From positions 62,001 through 126,000 of the forward strand of contig JAUIAO010000001.1 of assembly GCA_030425425.1 (NCBI GenBank): 64,000 nucleotides of DNA, given 5' to 3'. Shown one piece after another: positions 1 through 10,744 of this stretch. Within the stretch, counting starts at the first letter, position 1. The number at the start of each line of letters is the position of its first letter. Source of the DNA: Bacteroidia bacterium (GTDB lineage Bacteria > Bacteroidota > Bacteroidia > Cytophagales > Cyclobacteriaceae). The notes under the pieces were generated by a model. That model ran no database searches. It was not told where the DNA came from and saw only the letters and a program-made list of their open reading frames with translations. Position numbers and translations under genes: made by a program.

Positions 1-93
1 AGATCCCACTAACAGCCCACTATTGTCATAAGATTCCTGATAAGACAATGGTGCTAATTGTTCTAAGTAATTGGTAATATCTTTGATTTTCAT
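1..93 (-). CDS. NIF3/DUF34-family dinuclear metal protein, N-terminal fragment
   Basis: Not in the ORF track because it is cut by the window edge. The minus strand from position 93 opens with ATG and reads MKIKDITNYLEQLAPLSYQE and then SYDNSGLLVGS without a stop. That is the typical N-terminus of NIF3-like (YbgI/YqfO) proteins, in which the ESYDNSGLLVG segment is strongly conserved. The family forms hexameric rings with a dinuclear metal centre, and its cellular role is still debated (GTP cyclohydrolase-like or metal handling). Only 31 codons are present. It is divergent from lpxK with just 14 bases between the two start codons, so the promoters must overlap the coding ends. Confidence 0.8.
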   Translation of the reverse strand, partial: MKIKDITNYLEQLAPLSYQESYDNSGLLVGS

Positions 94-107
94 AAGTCAG
101 TCATATT

Positions 108-1133
108 ATGAGTTGGTGGCAAATGCTATTGTATCCTTTTTCTCTATTGTTCAACCTAATCACATGGTTGAGAAATATTTCGTACGACATGCAGCCAAAT
201 AGAGCTATTCATTTCGATGCAAATGTAATAGTCATAGGAAACCTTGCCATAGGAGGGACAGGTAAAACACCAATGGTAGATTACTTGATAAAATATTTTC
301 ATTCTCATGACCAGCACGTGGCTACTCTGAGTAGGGGATATGGCCGCAAATCGATTGGGTTTAGAATTGCCAATGTTCGTGATACACCTGATACTATGGG
401 AGATGAGCCATACATGTATTATCAGAAATATCTTGGCCAAGTACCTGTGGCAGTTTGTGGGCAGAGAGATTTAGCCATTACTGAACTTTTAGGGACTTAT
501 CCTCAGCTCCGTGCCATCCTGATGGATGACGCCATGCAGCACAGGAGAGTGGTACCATCCGTCACTATCATGATGACTACATACAGCAACCCATTTTACG
601 TTGATCATATTTTACCATCTGGAAGACTCAGGGAGGCTAGACATGGAGCGCGGAGAGCTCAGATCATCATTGTAACCAAATGCCCGGAAATATTGAATGG
701 TGCAGACCAAGTCAAATTCAAACATGAGATCGCCCAATACTCTGACGCGTTAGTTTTTTTCTCTAGAATCGAATATCAGGAGCTAAAGCCCATTTTCGGA
801 TCGGATTTGGTAGTAAAAAAGAAAGCGGTTTGTATATCAGGATTGGCTAATCCTGAGCCATTCGAACGCTTTGTGAAAAGCCAATATGAAGTGGTTCTTA
901 CGCATCATTACAGAGATCACTATCGGTATAAGGAAGAAGATATCAGGGATATAATCAAGGAGCTGAATGATGAAACCATGCTGGTGACTACCGAAAAAGA
1001 CATGGTAAAACTCAGACAATTCAGACAACTGAAACCATTTTCTTGTAATTACCTCCCAATAGAGATGAAATTTTTGAAAGATGAATCGTTATTCTTGCAG
1101 ACTTTGGAATCTTACCTGGATTCAGGTATTTGA
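108..1133 (+). CDS. lpxK: Tetraacyldisaccharide 4'-kinase LpxK
   Basis: LpxK phosphorylates the 4' position of the tetraacyldisaccharide-1-phosphate lipid A precursor at the inner membrane. The 341-residue length fits the family. The N-terminus (about residues 1-25) is the usual hydrophobic membrane-anchoring segment with LLYPFSLLFNLITWLRN. The P-loop follows as NLAIGGTGKTPMVDYL near residues 45-60, then LSRGYGRKS and MGDEPYMYY, both LpxK hallmarks. DDAMQHRRV (about residues 140-148) is the conserved DDG/AFQHR region. The ATG start is set by conservation of MxxWxxxLYPFSLL. The gene runs alone, divergent from the NIF3 gene, and is followed 39 bases later by a porin gene. Confidence 0.95.
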   Translation: MSWWQMLLYPFSLLFNLITWLRNISYDMQPNRAIHFDANVIVIGNLAIGGTGKTPMVDYLIKYFHSHDQHVATLSRGYGRKSIGFRIANVRDTPDTMGDEPYMYYQKYLGQVPVAVCGQRDLAITELLGTYPQLRAILMDDAMQHRRVVPSVTIMMTTYSNPFYVDHILPSGRLREARHGARRAQIIIVTKCPEILNGADQVKFKHEIAQYSDALVFFSRIEYQELKPIFGSDLVVKKKAVCISGLANPEPFERFVKSQYEVVLTHHYRDHYRYKEEDIRDIIKELNDETMLVTTEKDMVKLRQFRQLKPFSCNYLPIEMKFLKDESLFLQTLESYLDSGI

Positions 1134-1160
1134 AAAGGTGGCTGAGTAATTAAATGATTA

Positions 1161-1168
1161 TACTTTTG
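1161..1168 (+). promoter_or_regulatory. Putative Bacteroidota -7 box, near-leaderless start
   Basis: TACTTTTG matches the Bacteroidota -7 consensus TAnnTTTG exactly and ends only four bases before the GTG start of the porin gene. If used, the transcript would begin at or next to the start codon. I see no well-spaced -33 TTTG, so this is a modest-confidence call. Confidence 0.35.
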
Positions 1169-1172
1169 CGCT

Positions 1173-3032
1173 GTGAAAAAAGGAGCGGGATTATTGGTTT
1201 TGATTTTTATGAGTTGGACATCCATGTCTCAAATTGTGGATGACTCTACCAAGCAAGTTTATAGTACCAAAACCACCAAAATTGTATTAGAATCTTTCCT
1301 GAAGGATAATAAGAAGATTGAAATTCATCCGGATTCTACTCTTTATAATCTGGAAAAATTTACTGCTTTAGAAATAGCGGGAGATAAATATCAGAACCTT
1401 GGTAATAATGGAACAGCCATGTTTCCAATGTTCTATACCGTACCAAATGAAATTGGGCGTACAAGCGGGTTTAATGCATACAATTTTTACGCTAAATCCT
1501 CAGATGATTTTCAATATTACGACACCAAATCTCCTTTTATCAATTTAATGGTTGTTTTTGGGGGTGAGGGTAGAAGTGTTGTGGATATGGCATTCAGTCG
1601 GAACGTGACAGAAAACTGGAATTTTGGATTTGATATTTATCGAATCACATCAGACAAACAGATCGGTACTAGTGGTCAGCAGGATCGAAATGTGATCGGG
1701 ACAAACTTCGATGTTTATACCTATTTCCAGCACCCCGAAAAACCCTATTCCTTGATGGCGCATGTAATGAACATGCAATTTGATATAGAGGAAACAGGGG
1801 GGATTCAGGTAGATAACCTGGAGCTAGCTACAAACGCTGATTTATTTCAATATCAGGATTCTGATATTCGATTGGCCGATGCCCAAGCCAATGAAAACCG
1901 GAGGACTTTACATCTGTTTCATGAATACAACTGGACCAAACCCCTTCAGTTTTATCATGAATTTGATGTGATAAGAAAAAAAACCGGTTATCAAGACCTG
2001 AAGGCGGGTTCTGCATCTACATATGATAGTTTTTACAATCACATCCTTATAGATCAGGATACTACTTACGAGAGATCCGAGTGGACAGAAGTGGCGAATG
2101 AAGTTGGAATAAAGGGTGATTTGGCCAATTTATTTTACCGGATTTATCTCAGACGGAGAGATATTGATTTTGATATGTTGTATTTGGATCCTACTGCTAA
2201 ATTCAGCGAAAACTTTTTGGGTGGATATACTCGATTCGATTGGAGAGAAAAGTTCAATGTGGAGGCTCAAGCCGAGATTTTGCAAAGTGGAGAATACAAA
2301 CTGATTGGTAACTTAAATTCGGATTTCATTTTTGGCTCATATAAATCGGTACGATATAAGCCCTCATTTTTCTCAGAGCAATATTTTGGAAATCATCATG
2401 AATGGAGTAATAGTTTTAATTCTGCCTTTGTCAATGAGATTTCCGGAGGTCTACAGCTTAAGCTGAATTTTCTAAAAATCAGACCTCAGGCGCGAATATC
2501 CACTAACGATCAGTTCATGTATTTTGATCAGTTCATGCTCCCAAGACAAAGTAATGAGCTGGCTATTTTGTCATCTATTGGAGGAGATTTTGATTTGAAA
2601 CTTATCACTAACAAAACATACAAAGATGCTTTGCACTTTGAAAATGAGTTTTACTTCACCAATGTATCGGGTAATGGCGCTGATAATATACGGGTTCCGG
2701 AGTTGTTTTACAATGGTAAGTTGTACTGGGACGGATTTATTTTCAAAAAGACCACTCAGGTAGAGATTGGTGTAAATGCTCACGCCCAAAGTGGGTATTA
2801 TGGAATGGATTATGCACCGGAAGTACAGCAGTTTTACTTACAGGACGAGTTTTTCATAGATCGATATTTAACTCTGGACTTTTTTCTTTCTATGAAGGTG
2901 CAAAATGTAAGGGCATTCCTGAATTGGACTTATGTAAATCAACCAACGGATGGTGGGTATTTCATTACGCCTTACTACCCGGGTCAGAGTCAAGTGACCG
3001 GCCTTGGAGTTAGGTGGTTGTTTTTTGACTAG
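1173..3032 (+). CDS. Putative outer-membrane porin (Porin_10-like)
   Basis: A 619-residue secreted protein. The first ~19 residues form a signal peptide ending SMSQ. The rest is rich in alternating aromatic/polar strands with no cytoplasmic domain, and it ends in a terminal aromatic (RWLFFD), all typical of an outer-membrane beta-barrel. Conserved stretches such as MFYTVPNEIG..SGFNAYNFY and YDTKSPFINL resemble the Bacteroidota 'putative porin' family (Porin_10). The substrate is unknown. The start is GTG (KKGAGLL follows), chosen because the signal peptide begins immediately after it. It stands alone between lpxK and the miaE-like gene. Confidence 0.8.
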   Translation: MKKGAGLLVLIFMSWTSMSQIVDDSTKQVYSTKTTKIVLESFLKDNKKIEIHPDSTLYNLEKFTALEIAGDKYQNLGNNGTAMFPMFYTVPNEIGRTSGFNAYNFYAKSSDDFQYYDTKSPFINLMVVFGGEGRSVVDMAFSRNVTENWNFGFDIYRITSDKQIGTSGQQDRNVIGTNFDVYTYFQHPEKPYSLMAHVMNMQFDIEETGGIQVDNLELATNADLFQYQDSDIRLADAQANENRRTLHLFHEYNWTKPLQFYHEFDVIRKKTGYQDLKAGSASTYDSFYNHILIDQDTTYERSEWTEVANEVGIKGDLANLFYRIYLRRRDIDFDMLYLDPTAKFSENFLGGYTRFDWREKFNVEAQAEILQSGEYKLIGNLNSDFIFGSYKSVRYKPSFFSEQYFGNHHEWSNSFNSAFVNEISGGLQLKLNFLKIRPQARISTNDQFMYFDQFMLPRQSNELAILSSIGGDFDLKLITNKTYKDALHFENEFYFTNVSGNGADNIRVPELFYNGKLYWDGFIFKKTTQVEIGVNAHAQSGYYGMDYAPEVQQFYLQDEFFIDRYLTLDFFLSMKVQNVRAFLNWTYVNQPTDGGYFITPYYPGQSQVTGLGVRWLFFD

Positions 3033-3130
3033 TTCAAGGATTCAGAGTGTTGTTTACAGAATTCTGTGGGCTTTTTGCAATTCACATTTTGTGAAAATAT
3101 TTTTAAAATTGAGACTTATATCTAAATAAC

Positions 3131-3730
3131 ATGGCTGACCAACTGACCACATTAGGACTAAAACTGCCAACTGATCCAAGATGGGTGAATATTGCTGAAA
3201 TGCAGATCGAGGATATATTGGTAGATCATGCTTATTGCGAGCAAAAAGCTGCTTCTTCTTGTATTTCCATGATCATACAGTTTCCTGAAAAAGATGATGT
3301 AGTAGAGGTACTTACACCTGTAGTAGCTGAGGAATGGGCACATTTTGAGCGGGTAATAGAGCAGCTGAATAAGCGAGGCTACAAGTTAGGTAAGCAGCGT
3401 AAGGATGAATATGTCAATCAACTTCGACATATTGTCAAAAAGGGAGGAAGCCGTGATCAACAACTTGTTGAGCAGCTACTGATTAATGCGTTGATTGAAG
3501 CTAGAAGTGCAGAGCGATTCAAGCTGTTATGGAAGAATATCGCGGATGATGAGCTGCAGAAATTCTATTATGAATTGATGGTTTCTGAGGCTGGCCATTA
3601 TCACAATTTCATCGAATTGGCCAAAAAATACATGCCTGAAGACTATGTGACAGAACGCTGGCAGGAAATACTCAGAGATGAGGCTGAAATCATGAAAAAT
3701 CTGGAAGTAAGAGGAGATCGAATGCATTGA
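3131..3730 (+). CDS. miaE: tRNA-(ms2io6A)-hydroxylase-like protein (MiaE family)
   Basis: MiaE is a non-haem diiron monooxygenase that hydroxylates the isopentenyl group of ms2i6A37 in tRNA. This 199-residue protein has the ferritin-like four-helix layout. The first ExxH-type ligands appear as DHAYCEQKAASSC and EEWAHFERV, and the second pair as EARSAERFKLL and SEAGHYHNFIELA. These match the E(x)nExxH diiron pattern of MiaE. The ATG start gives the usual MiaE length. Upstream is an A+T-rich 98-base gap. It is convergent with the ABC-F gene. The specific tRNA target is inferred from the family. Confidence 0.85.
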   Translation: MADQLTTLGLKLPTDPRWVNIAEMQIEDILVDHAYCEQKAASSCISMIIQFPEKDDVVEVLTPVVAEEWAHFERVIEQLNKRGYKLGKQRKDEYVNQLRHIVKKGGSRDQQLVEQLLINALIEARSAERFKLLWKNIADDELQKFYYELMVSEAGHYHNFIELAKKYMPEDYVTERWQEILRDEAEIMKNLEVRGDRMH

Positions 3731-3768
3731 TTCATTTGATCATGCATCCAATCTCCATTATTCCTGTA

Positions 3769-5376
<1,608 letters not shown>

Positions 5377-5535
5377 TTAAACCGCGAAGTTATCAATTCT
5401 GGGAAGAAAAGGGAAGTCCTGAAGAATACTCTACTAATTCTGATGAATTTCACTAGTTAGCCTGACCTAGATTCTAACTTACCCTCGTGATATGGGTTAC
5501 TTTAGCTTCAGTCAATCAATATCTGACAATTCGAT

Positions 5536-6102
5536 ATGAAATCACCTAAAATCGCTATCCTCTACAATACTACAGATGGTCATACTTTGACTATTTGTGA
5601 AAGAATTATTTATCTGCTTAATCAACAAGATCTTTTCCCTGAGTTATTTGAAATAAACCATTTTGATCGAATGTTGGGGGAATACGACCTGGTGTTGATT
5701 GGTGCCAGTATCCGATATGGCCACCACCACAATAATGTCATAGATTTTATTAAAGATCATAAAGAAGAATTGAAACAGGTCAAAACAGCATTTTTCTCTG
5801 TCAATCTGGTAGCGCGAAAACCAGAGAAAAACACAGTTAAAACCAATCCTTATGTCATCAAGTTTTTCAAGCAAGTAACTTGGAAACCTGAACTAGGAGC
5901 AGTTTTTGCCGGAGTACTTGACTATCCGAGATACGGCTTTTTTGATAGAATGATGATTAAATTAATCATGAAAATCACAGGAGGGCCGACTACAGGAGAC
6001 GGACCAATAGAATACACTAATTGGGAACATGTAGAGGCTTTTGCCCAATCTATTGCGAAGGCAGTACACGCTTCAACAACCGATCATGTGGAAATGGTTT
6101 GA
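5536..6102 (+). CDS. hemG: Menaquinone-dependent protoporphyrinogen IX dehydrogenase HemG
   Basis: HemG oxidises protoporphyrinogen IX to protoporphyrin IX in haem synthesis, passing electrons to quinone. The 188-residue protein is a long-chain flavodoxin. An FMN-binding loop NTTDGHTLTICERI lies near the N-terminus. Then come the HemG-diagnostic blocks IGASIRYGHHHNNVIDF, FSVNLVARKPEKNT, YPRYGFFDRMMIKLIMK and TGGPT, and a C-terminal YTNWEHVEAFA. All match enterobacterial HemG closely. The gene is monocistronic, convergent with a small conserved gene four bases away. HemG is much less usual in Bacteroidota than HemY-type oxidases. Confidence 0.93.
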   Translation: MKSPKIAILYNTTDGHTLTICERIIYLLNQQDLFPELFEINHFDRMLGEYDLVLIGASIRYGHHHNNVIDFIKDHKEELKQVKTAFFSVNLVARKPEKNTVKTNPYVIKFFKQVTWKPELGAVFAGVLDYPRYGFFDRMMIKLIMKITGGPTTGDGPIEYTNWEHVEAFAQSIAKAVHASTTDHVEMV

Positions 6103-6106
6103 TAGG

Positions 6107-6490
6107 CTATGCCACCAAGTACTCTTTAGCACTTAATTCATCATCAAAAGGCTTCATGGAACCACCAAGTAATCTGTTGTAACCCATCAGAAGTACTTTT
6201 TTAGCCCCTGTAATACCAATAATTGCTGCTTTTACTGGAATGTGTCCTGTGTCTTTTCCAAGTTGTCGAATATAAGCTGTGAATTTTTTGGTAGCGAATG
6301 CATCCGAAATATTAACTAGTCGTAGGTGGTGGACAGGGTTGGCTTCCAAAATCTGCCTTAAGTTTTTCGCAGTTTGAAGCATTTCTTCTTCTGATTCACC
6401 TCTGTAATCCACATAGATGATGTTTTTCCCTTTGTGATTGATTCTATTAACTGGCATAATTTTTTTATTCAATTGCGAATATAATGACAT
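6107..6490 (-). CDS. Small STAS/SpoIIAA-like conserved protein
   Basis: A 127-residue soluble protein with no signal peptide or membrane segment. It alternates short beta strands and helices (NIIYVDYRG, LRLVNISDAFATKKF, VKAAIIGITGAKKVLL), which resembles the SpoIIAA-like/STAS fold seen in many small Bacteroidota proteins. I cannot assign a function. The start is uncertain. The track uses the ATG at 6490, but a second ATG at 6457 (MPVNRINHKGK) sits closer to the conserved core and behind an A+T-rich leader, so the native protein may be 116 residues. It is convergent with hemG. Confidence 0.6.
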   Translation of the reverse strand: MSLYSQLNKKIMPVNRINHKGKNIIYVDYRGESEEEMLQTAKNLRQILEANPVHHLRLVNISDAFATKKFTAYIRQLGKDTGHIPVKAAIIGITGAKKVLLMGYNRLLGGSMKPFDDELSAKEYLVA

Positions 6491-6602
6491 AGACCTGCTT
6501 TGATTGATTAATCAAACCATCATTTAGTGAAATCATTTAGAGCAATACGTTTAGAGAAATTTTGTCGTTTTTCATCTCTAACGATTAAATTGTAGCAACT
6601 AA

Positions 6603-7157
6603 TTGCTCTTGAAAGATTCTTTAGATCATACTGCCTTCGAAGCGCTCTTCAGAGAGCATTTTCCATTTCTCGTGTCATTTGCCCGAAAATATGTGCAGGA
6701 CGAAGAAGCGAGTAAGGATATTGTGCACAATGTGTTTTTGAATCTATGGCAAAGGCGAAATGAATTAGACATGAATCAGTCACTTAAACCTTATCTGTTT
6801 AAGTCGGTTCACAATCGTTGTTTGAATTACATAAGAGACCATAAAAAAATTGTCCAGCATGAACTTCCTCAACAAGAAAATGAGGTGATGTCTTACCTGG
6901 AAAGTGATAGCCATATCCAGCAAAGTGAGTTGGAATTTAAAATCAAGCAGGTGATAGACGGGTTGCCAGACAGGTGCAGGGAAGTGTTTGTTTTGAATCG
7001 ATTTGAGGAAAAGAAATATGCCGAAATAGCTGATATGCTCAAAATTTCAGTTAAAGCAGTTGAGGCACAGATGTCAAAAGCATTAAAGGTTTTGCGTATT
7101 GAATTACAGGAATACTTGCCTTTTTTGTTGTTTTTTCTGACGGATATACTAGGGTAA
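6603..7157 (+). CDS. ECF RNA polymerase sigma-70 factor (FecI-like, Bacteroidota type)
   Basis: An extracytoplasmic-function sigma factor of ~184 residues. Region 2 spans about residues 12-75 (FRKYVQDEEASKDIVHNVFLNLWQRR, the classic core-binding helix). Region 4 spans about 115-170 (GLPDRCREVFVLNRFEEKKYAEIADML, then KISVKAVEAQMSKALKVLR, the -35-binding helix-turn-helix). No ATG is available near the N-terminus. The start must be TTG at 6603 or TTG at 6609, which fits low basal expression. The fecR-like anti-sigma and a TonB transducer with an STN domain follow on the same strand, the standard cell-surface signalling set that induces its own transport operon. Confidence 0.9.
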   Translation: MLLKDSLDHTAFEALFREHFPFLVSFARKYVQDEEASKDIVHNVFLNLWQRRNELDMNQSLKPYLFKSVHNRCLNYIRDHKKIVQHELPQQENEVMSYLESDSHIQQSELEFKIKQVIDGLPDRCREVFVLNRFEEKKYAEIADMLKISVKAVEAQMSKALKVLRIELQEYLPFLLFFLTDILG

Positions 7158-7190
7158 ATGCATGTTGGTGTGTGACCAGAATATAGAAAT

Positions 7191-8141
7191 ATGAAGCAAG
7201 ACCAATCATATGACCAATTGATCGAACTGACAGTCAAAAAACTTTCGGGTGAAGCTAGTGATGCTGAACTTCAGGCCTTAGAAGATCTTTTGACCACTGA
7301 AGAAAAGAAATCAGAGTATGATTGTTTTGTGAATGCATGGGAAAAATCTGCGAATGCAAAAGGCATCTTAAATGAGGATATCGATCAGGAATGGAACCGT
7401 TTAAACACTGCTATCCAAAATGAAAAAAGTAGTTCTGGGTTTAACTACATGAAAATTGCAGCGACGATTACAATATTGATTGTTGCGGGGTTGACCGCCT
7501 ATTTTTTCTGGAATGAGGATGAGGTTCAAATCATTGCAACTGAAATTACCGAGCTGCCTTTAGCTGATGGCAGTACAATCACTCTGATGAAAGGAAGTAA
7601 ACTCGCATATCCAGAGAAATTTGAGGCTGGAATTCGAAAAGTAAAACTAAAGGGAGAAGCCTATTTTGAAGTGTCTAAGGACGAATCAAAACCTTTTCAA
7701 GTAATTACTGAGAAAATGAAGGTAGAAGTTCTTGGTACCAAATTCAACGTTGTTACTGGTGAGCAACCTGAAGTCATTCTCACCGAAGGTAAAGTGCGTG
7801 TCAATGCTTTAGGTCAGGAAGTCGTTTTAGATCCCGGCCAAAGAGCCACTCTTTCAAATGAGAAGTTGATGAAATCCATCAATTCGAATTCAAATTACCA
7901 ATCATGGCGAACCAAAGTTTTCACCTTTGAGAATTCTACTTTACAAGAGGTTGTTAAACAATTGAATAAAGCATATCAACGAAACTTGGAGTTGGGCTCA
8001 CAACATCTAAATAACTGCCCAATCACCGTAAATTTCGATAATGAGACATTTGAAGATATCCTTCAGATACTGTCAAGTACACTAGACCTCAAAGTCAATG
8101 TGTCGGGAGATAAGCTGATACTTGATGGAGAAGGTTGCTAG
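7191..8141 (+). CDS. FecR-family anti-sigma factor
   Basis: An inner-membrane anti-sigma factor of 316 residues. The cytoplasmic N-terminus (1-80) would hold the sigma factor. A single membrane segment lies near residues 85-106 (IAATITILIVAGLTAYFF). The periplasmic FecR domain follows with ELPLADGSTITLMKGSKL, LKGEAYFEVSKDESKPF and VLGTKFNVV, all family hallmarks. The C-terminal DUF4974-like region (about 245-315, FTFENSTLQEVVKQL) probably contacts the receptor signalling domain. It lies 33 bases after the sigma gene and two bases before the receptor start, so it is clearly in one operon. Confidence 0.93.
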   Translation: MKQDQSYDQLIELTVKKLSGEASDAELQALEDLLTTEEKKSEYDCFVNAWEKSANAKGILNEDIDQEWNRLNTAIQNEKSSSGFNYMKIAATITILIVAGLTAYFFWNEDEVQIIATEITELPLADGSTITLMKGSKLAYPEKFEAGIRKVKLKGEAYFEVSKDESKPFQVITEKMKVEVLGTKFNVVTGEQPEVILTEGKVRVNALGQEVVLDPGQRATLSNEKLMKSINSNSNYQSWRTKVFTFENSTLQEVVKQLNKAYQRNLELGSQHLNNCPITVNFDNETFEDILQILSSTLDLKVNVSGDKLILDGEGC

Positions 8142-8143
8142 AC

Positions 8144-10744
8144 ATGCGTAGGCCAGTTTTAATTACCCTTCTATTTGCAGCCTTGTTTACTGGCAAAGTA
8201 AACGCTCAGGAAAAGGTGACTGAACGTCAAATCACTCTGTCCATTGATAATGGAACTTTGAAATCTTTATTGGTGGCGATCAATGCTGAAACTGGTATAG
8301 AATTTTCCTATTCTAGCCATAAAATCAACATCCATCAAAAAATCAATGTTCATGCAGAGGATGAACCCATTTCCGCTGTGATGGATAGATTATTTAGTCA
8401 GCTACTCATCAGCTATGAAGAAGTAGGAGGTAAGATTGTTTTGAAACCAACACAGTTTGATGAAAATCAAAAAACCACATTGTCTGGATTTGTAAAAGAC
8501 AGCCAGTCAGGTGAAACTCTCATTGGTGCTACAGTTTATATTCCTGCACTTCAATCTGGTGCTATTACGAATGCATTCGGGTACTTTTCTCTCTCAGTGC
8601 CACCGAACCAATATGATGTGATAGTTTCTTATGTAGGCTATCAGAATCAAGTAAAATCTTTGAATTTGACTGATAAAATAGAATTTGACTTTTCTCTTGA
8701 AGCTGATCAAAATGTTTTAGAGACTGTAGAAGTTACTCCTGATGAAGACCAATTGATTTTAGAAAATGTAAAGTCAGGGGTCATAGCAATCGACAATGCT
8801 CAGCTTACACAAAAGGCTTTTGCTTTGGGACAACCCGATTTGATTAAAAGCTTAGATGTCATTCCCGGTGTTCAGTTATTTAAAGATGGGTCCAGCTTTT
8901 TCAATGTGAGAGGTGGTGCGCGGGATCAGAATCAGATTTTATTAGACGATGCGCCAATTTATAACCCAAGCCATTTACTTGGTTTATTGAGTTCTTTGAG
9001 TCCCGAAGCGGTGAAGGCTGCTAAGCTTTATAAAGGTGACTTGCCGGCCAACTTCGGTGGTAAGATTGCGTCAGTTTTAGACCTTCGTGCTCGTGATGGT
9101 GACATGAAACAATGGGGAGTAGAGGGCTCTCTAGGAATGGTTGCAGGACGCCTGGCTGTAGAAGGTCCGATTAAAAAAGACAAAAGCTCGGTATATATCT
9201 CTGGTAGAAAATCACATATCAATGGTGTTTTACAGGCCATTCAACCAGATGTTAGGAAAATACATTTTAGTGATTTTCATGCTAAAACCAATCTCAGTAT
9301 TAATAGAGATAATCGTGTTTATTTGTCTGGATATCAGGGGGTTGACGAATTTTCTTTTAACAAGGGAGGAATAGGCTGGTCAAACAGGTCCGGGACATTG
9401 CGATGGAATCATATTTTCAGTCCAAAATGGTTTGCCAATGCTACCTTTTATGCAAGTAAATATCAATATCAACTCAGTGGTGACAACAATCTGACCTGGA
9501 AAAGCCACATTGCCAACGCGAGTTTGAAATTAGATTTGACCAGATATAAAAATGATAGAAATACTGCCCAAATGGGTTTTAAATTCAGTGGACATAATTT
9601 TAATCCCGGCAATGTGGAAGACTCGTTAGGGCAGATTCCTTATGGACTTTCATTCGTGCCAAAGAGGAATGCAAGTGAAACCTCGTTTTATTGGAGTCAG
9701 GAACTACGCGCCGGAAAAAAATGGTGGATTACCTATGGTTTCAGGTTGAGCAATTGGGCAAATTTTGGAAGGACGATAGAATATGAATTCGATTCTGCAT
9801 ACAATTTTGTGGACTCTACACATTACAACGATCGATCGAAATATCATGAAATTGGGAATTTGGAACCAAGACTAAACCTCACATTTCAGGCTACCGATCA
9901 TCATTATTTCAAACTCAACTACACCAATACGGTCCAGTATTTTACACTTATCAGTAACTCCATCAGTCCATTCAATAACCTGGAAGTCTGGCTTCCTGCC
10001 AGTATCAATATCAAGCCTCAGCGCGCCAATCAACTAACATTAGGTTGGTTGTTGAATTACGAAAAATGGAGTTTTTCTATGGATGCTTATGCCAAAGTGA
10101 TGGAAAATCAAATCGATTATCCGGATCAACCTAAGCTATTGCTGAATCCTTTGATAGAGGGAGAACTAAGAACGGGGTTAGGAGAGGCATCAGGAATAGA
10201 ATTGACTCTCAGCAAGAAATCAGGTCGATTTACAGGTTGGGTAGCTTATGCCTATGCTCGATCATTTGTACAAATTGATGAAATCAATCTAGGAAATAAA
10301 TATCCCACTAATTGGGATCGACCACATCAATTTGTGTTGTTCGGAAATCTTTCAATGGGTAGGAAATCCAATTTATCGGGAACGTTCTATTGGTCTTCAG
10401 GTGCCCCAATCACCACCCCGACAAGTTTTTACCAATTCCAGGATCGGGTCGTCCCTTACTATTCAGAGAAAAATAATGATCGATTACCCAATTATCACCG
10501 GTTTGATTTGTCTTACCGCGTGCAGCTCAATAAACCTGAAAGAGACTTCAAACATGCCTTGAAATTTTCGCTATTTAACTTATACAGTCAGAAGAATACC
10601 ATTTTTCAGAATTTTAATAAAATTCAGTTGGAGGATGGTTCCTATTCAGTTCCTGGTAATGTGCTCGGAAATGATCACTTGAAGTCTACACATATATTCG
10701 TTTACACGGTGGTCCCGTCTATTAGCTATGAATTTAAATTATGA
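8144..10744 (+). CDS. TonB-dependent outer-membrane transducer with STN and CarboxypepD_reg-like domains
   Basis: An outer-membrane receptor of about 866 residues. The track opens at TTG 8135, but ATG 8144 (MRRPVLITLLF) starts a proper signal peptide ending KVNAQ and avoids overlap with fecR. Next comes an STN domain (about 25-105, TLKSLLVAINAETGIEFSYS), which signals to FecR, and then a carboxypeptidase-regulatory-like beta-sandwich (about 115-190, SGFVKDSQSGETLIGATV). The plug includes FFNVRGGARDQNQILLDDAP, and the C-terminal 22-strand barrel ends VPSISYEFKL. The ligand cannot be read from sequence. The DUF4249 gene overlaps the stop codon by ATGA, so the products probably work together. 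No SusD partner is present. Confidence 0.93.
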   Translation: MRRPVLITLLFAALFTGKVNAQEKVTERQITLSIDNGTLKSLLVAINAETGIEFSYSSHKINIHQKINVHAEDEPISAVMDRLFSQLLISYEEVGGKIVLKPTQFDENQKTTLSGFVKDSQSGETLIGATVYIPALQSGAITNAFGYFSLSVPPNQYDVIVSYVGYQNQVKSLNLTDKIEFDFSLEADQNVLETVEVTPDEDQLILENVKSGVIAIDNAQLTQKAFALGQPDLIKSLDVIPGVQLFKDGSSFFNVRGGARDQNQILLDDAPIYNPSHLLGLLSSLSPEAVKAAKLYKGDLPANFGGKIASVLDLRARDGDMKQWGVEGSLGMVAGRLAVEGPIKKDKSSVYISGRKSHINGVLQAIQPDVRKIHFSDFHAKTNLSINRDNRVYLSGYQGVDEFSFNKGGIGWSNRSGTLRWNHIFSPKWFANATFYASKYQYQLSGDNNLTWKSHIANASLKLDLTRYKNDRNTAQMGFKFSGHNFNPGNVEDSLGQIPYGLSFVPKRNASETSFYWSQELRAGKKWWITYGFRLSNWANFGRTIEYEFDSAYNFVDSTHYNDRSKYHEIGNLEPRLNLTFQATDHHYFKLNYTNTVQYFTLISNSISPFNNLEVWLPASINIKPQRANQLTLGWLLNYEKWSFSMDAYAKVMENQIDYPDQPKLLLNPLIEGELRTGLGEASGIELTLSKKSGRFTGWVAYAYARSFVQIDEINLGNKYPTNWDRPHQFVLFGNLSMGRKSNLSGTFYWSSGAPITTPTSFYQFQDRVVPYYSEKNNDRLPNYHRFDLSYRVQLNKPERDFKHALKFSLFNLYSQKNTIFQNFNKIQLEDGSYSVPGNVLGNDHLKSTHIFVYTVVPSISYEFKL

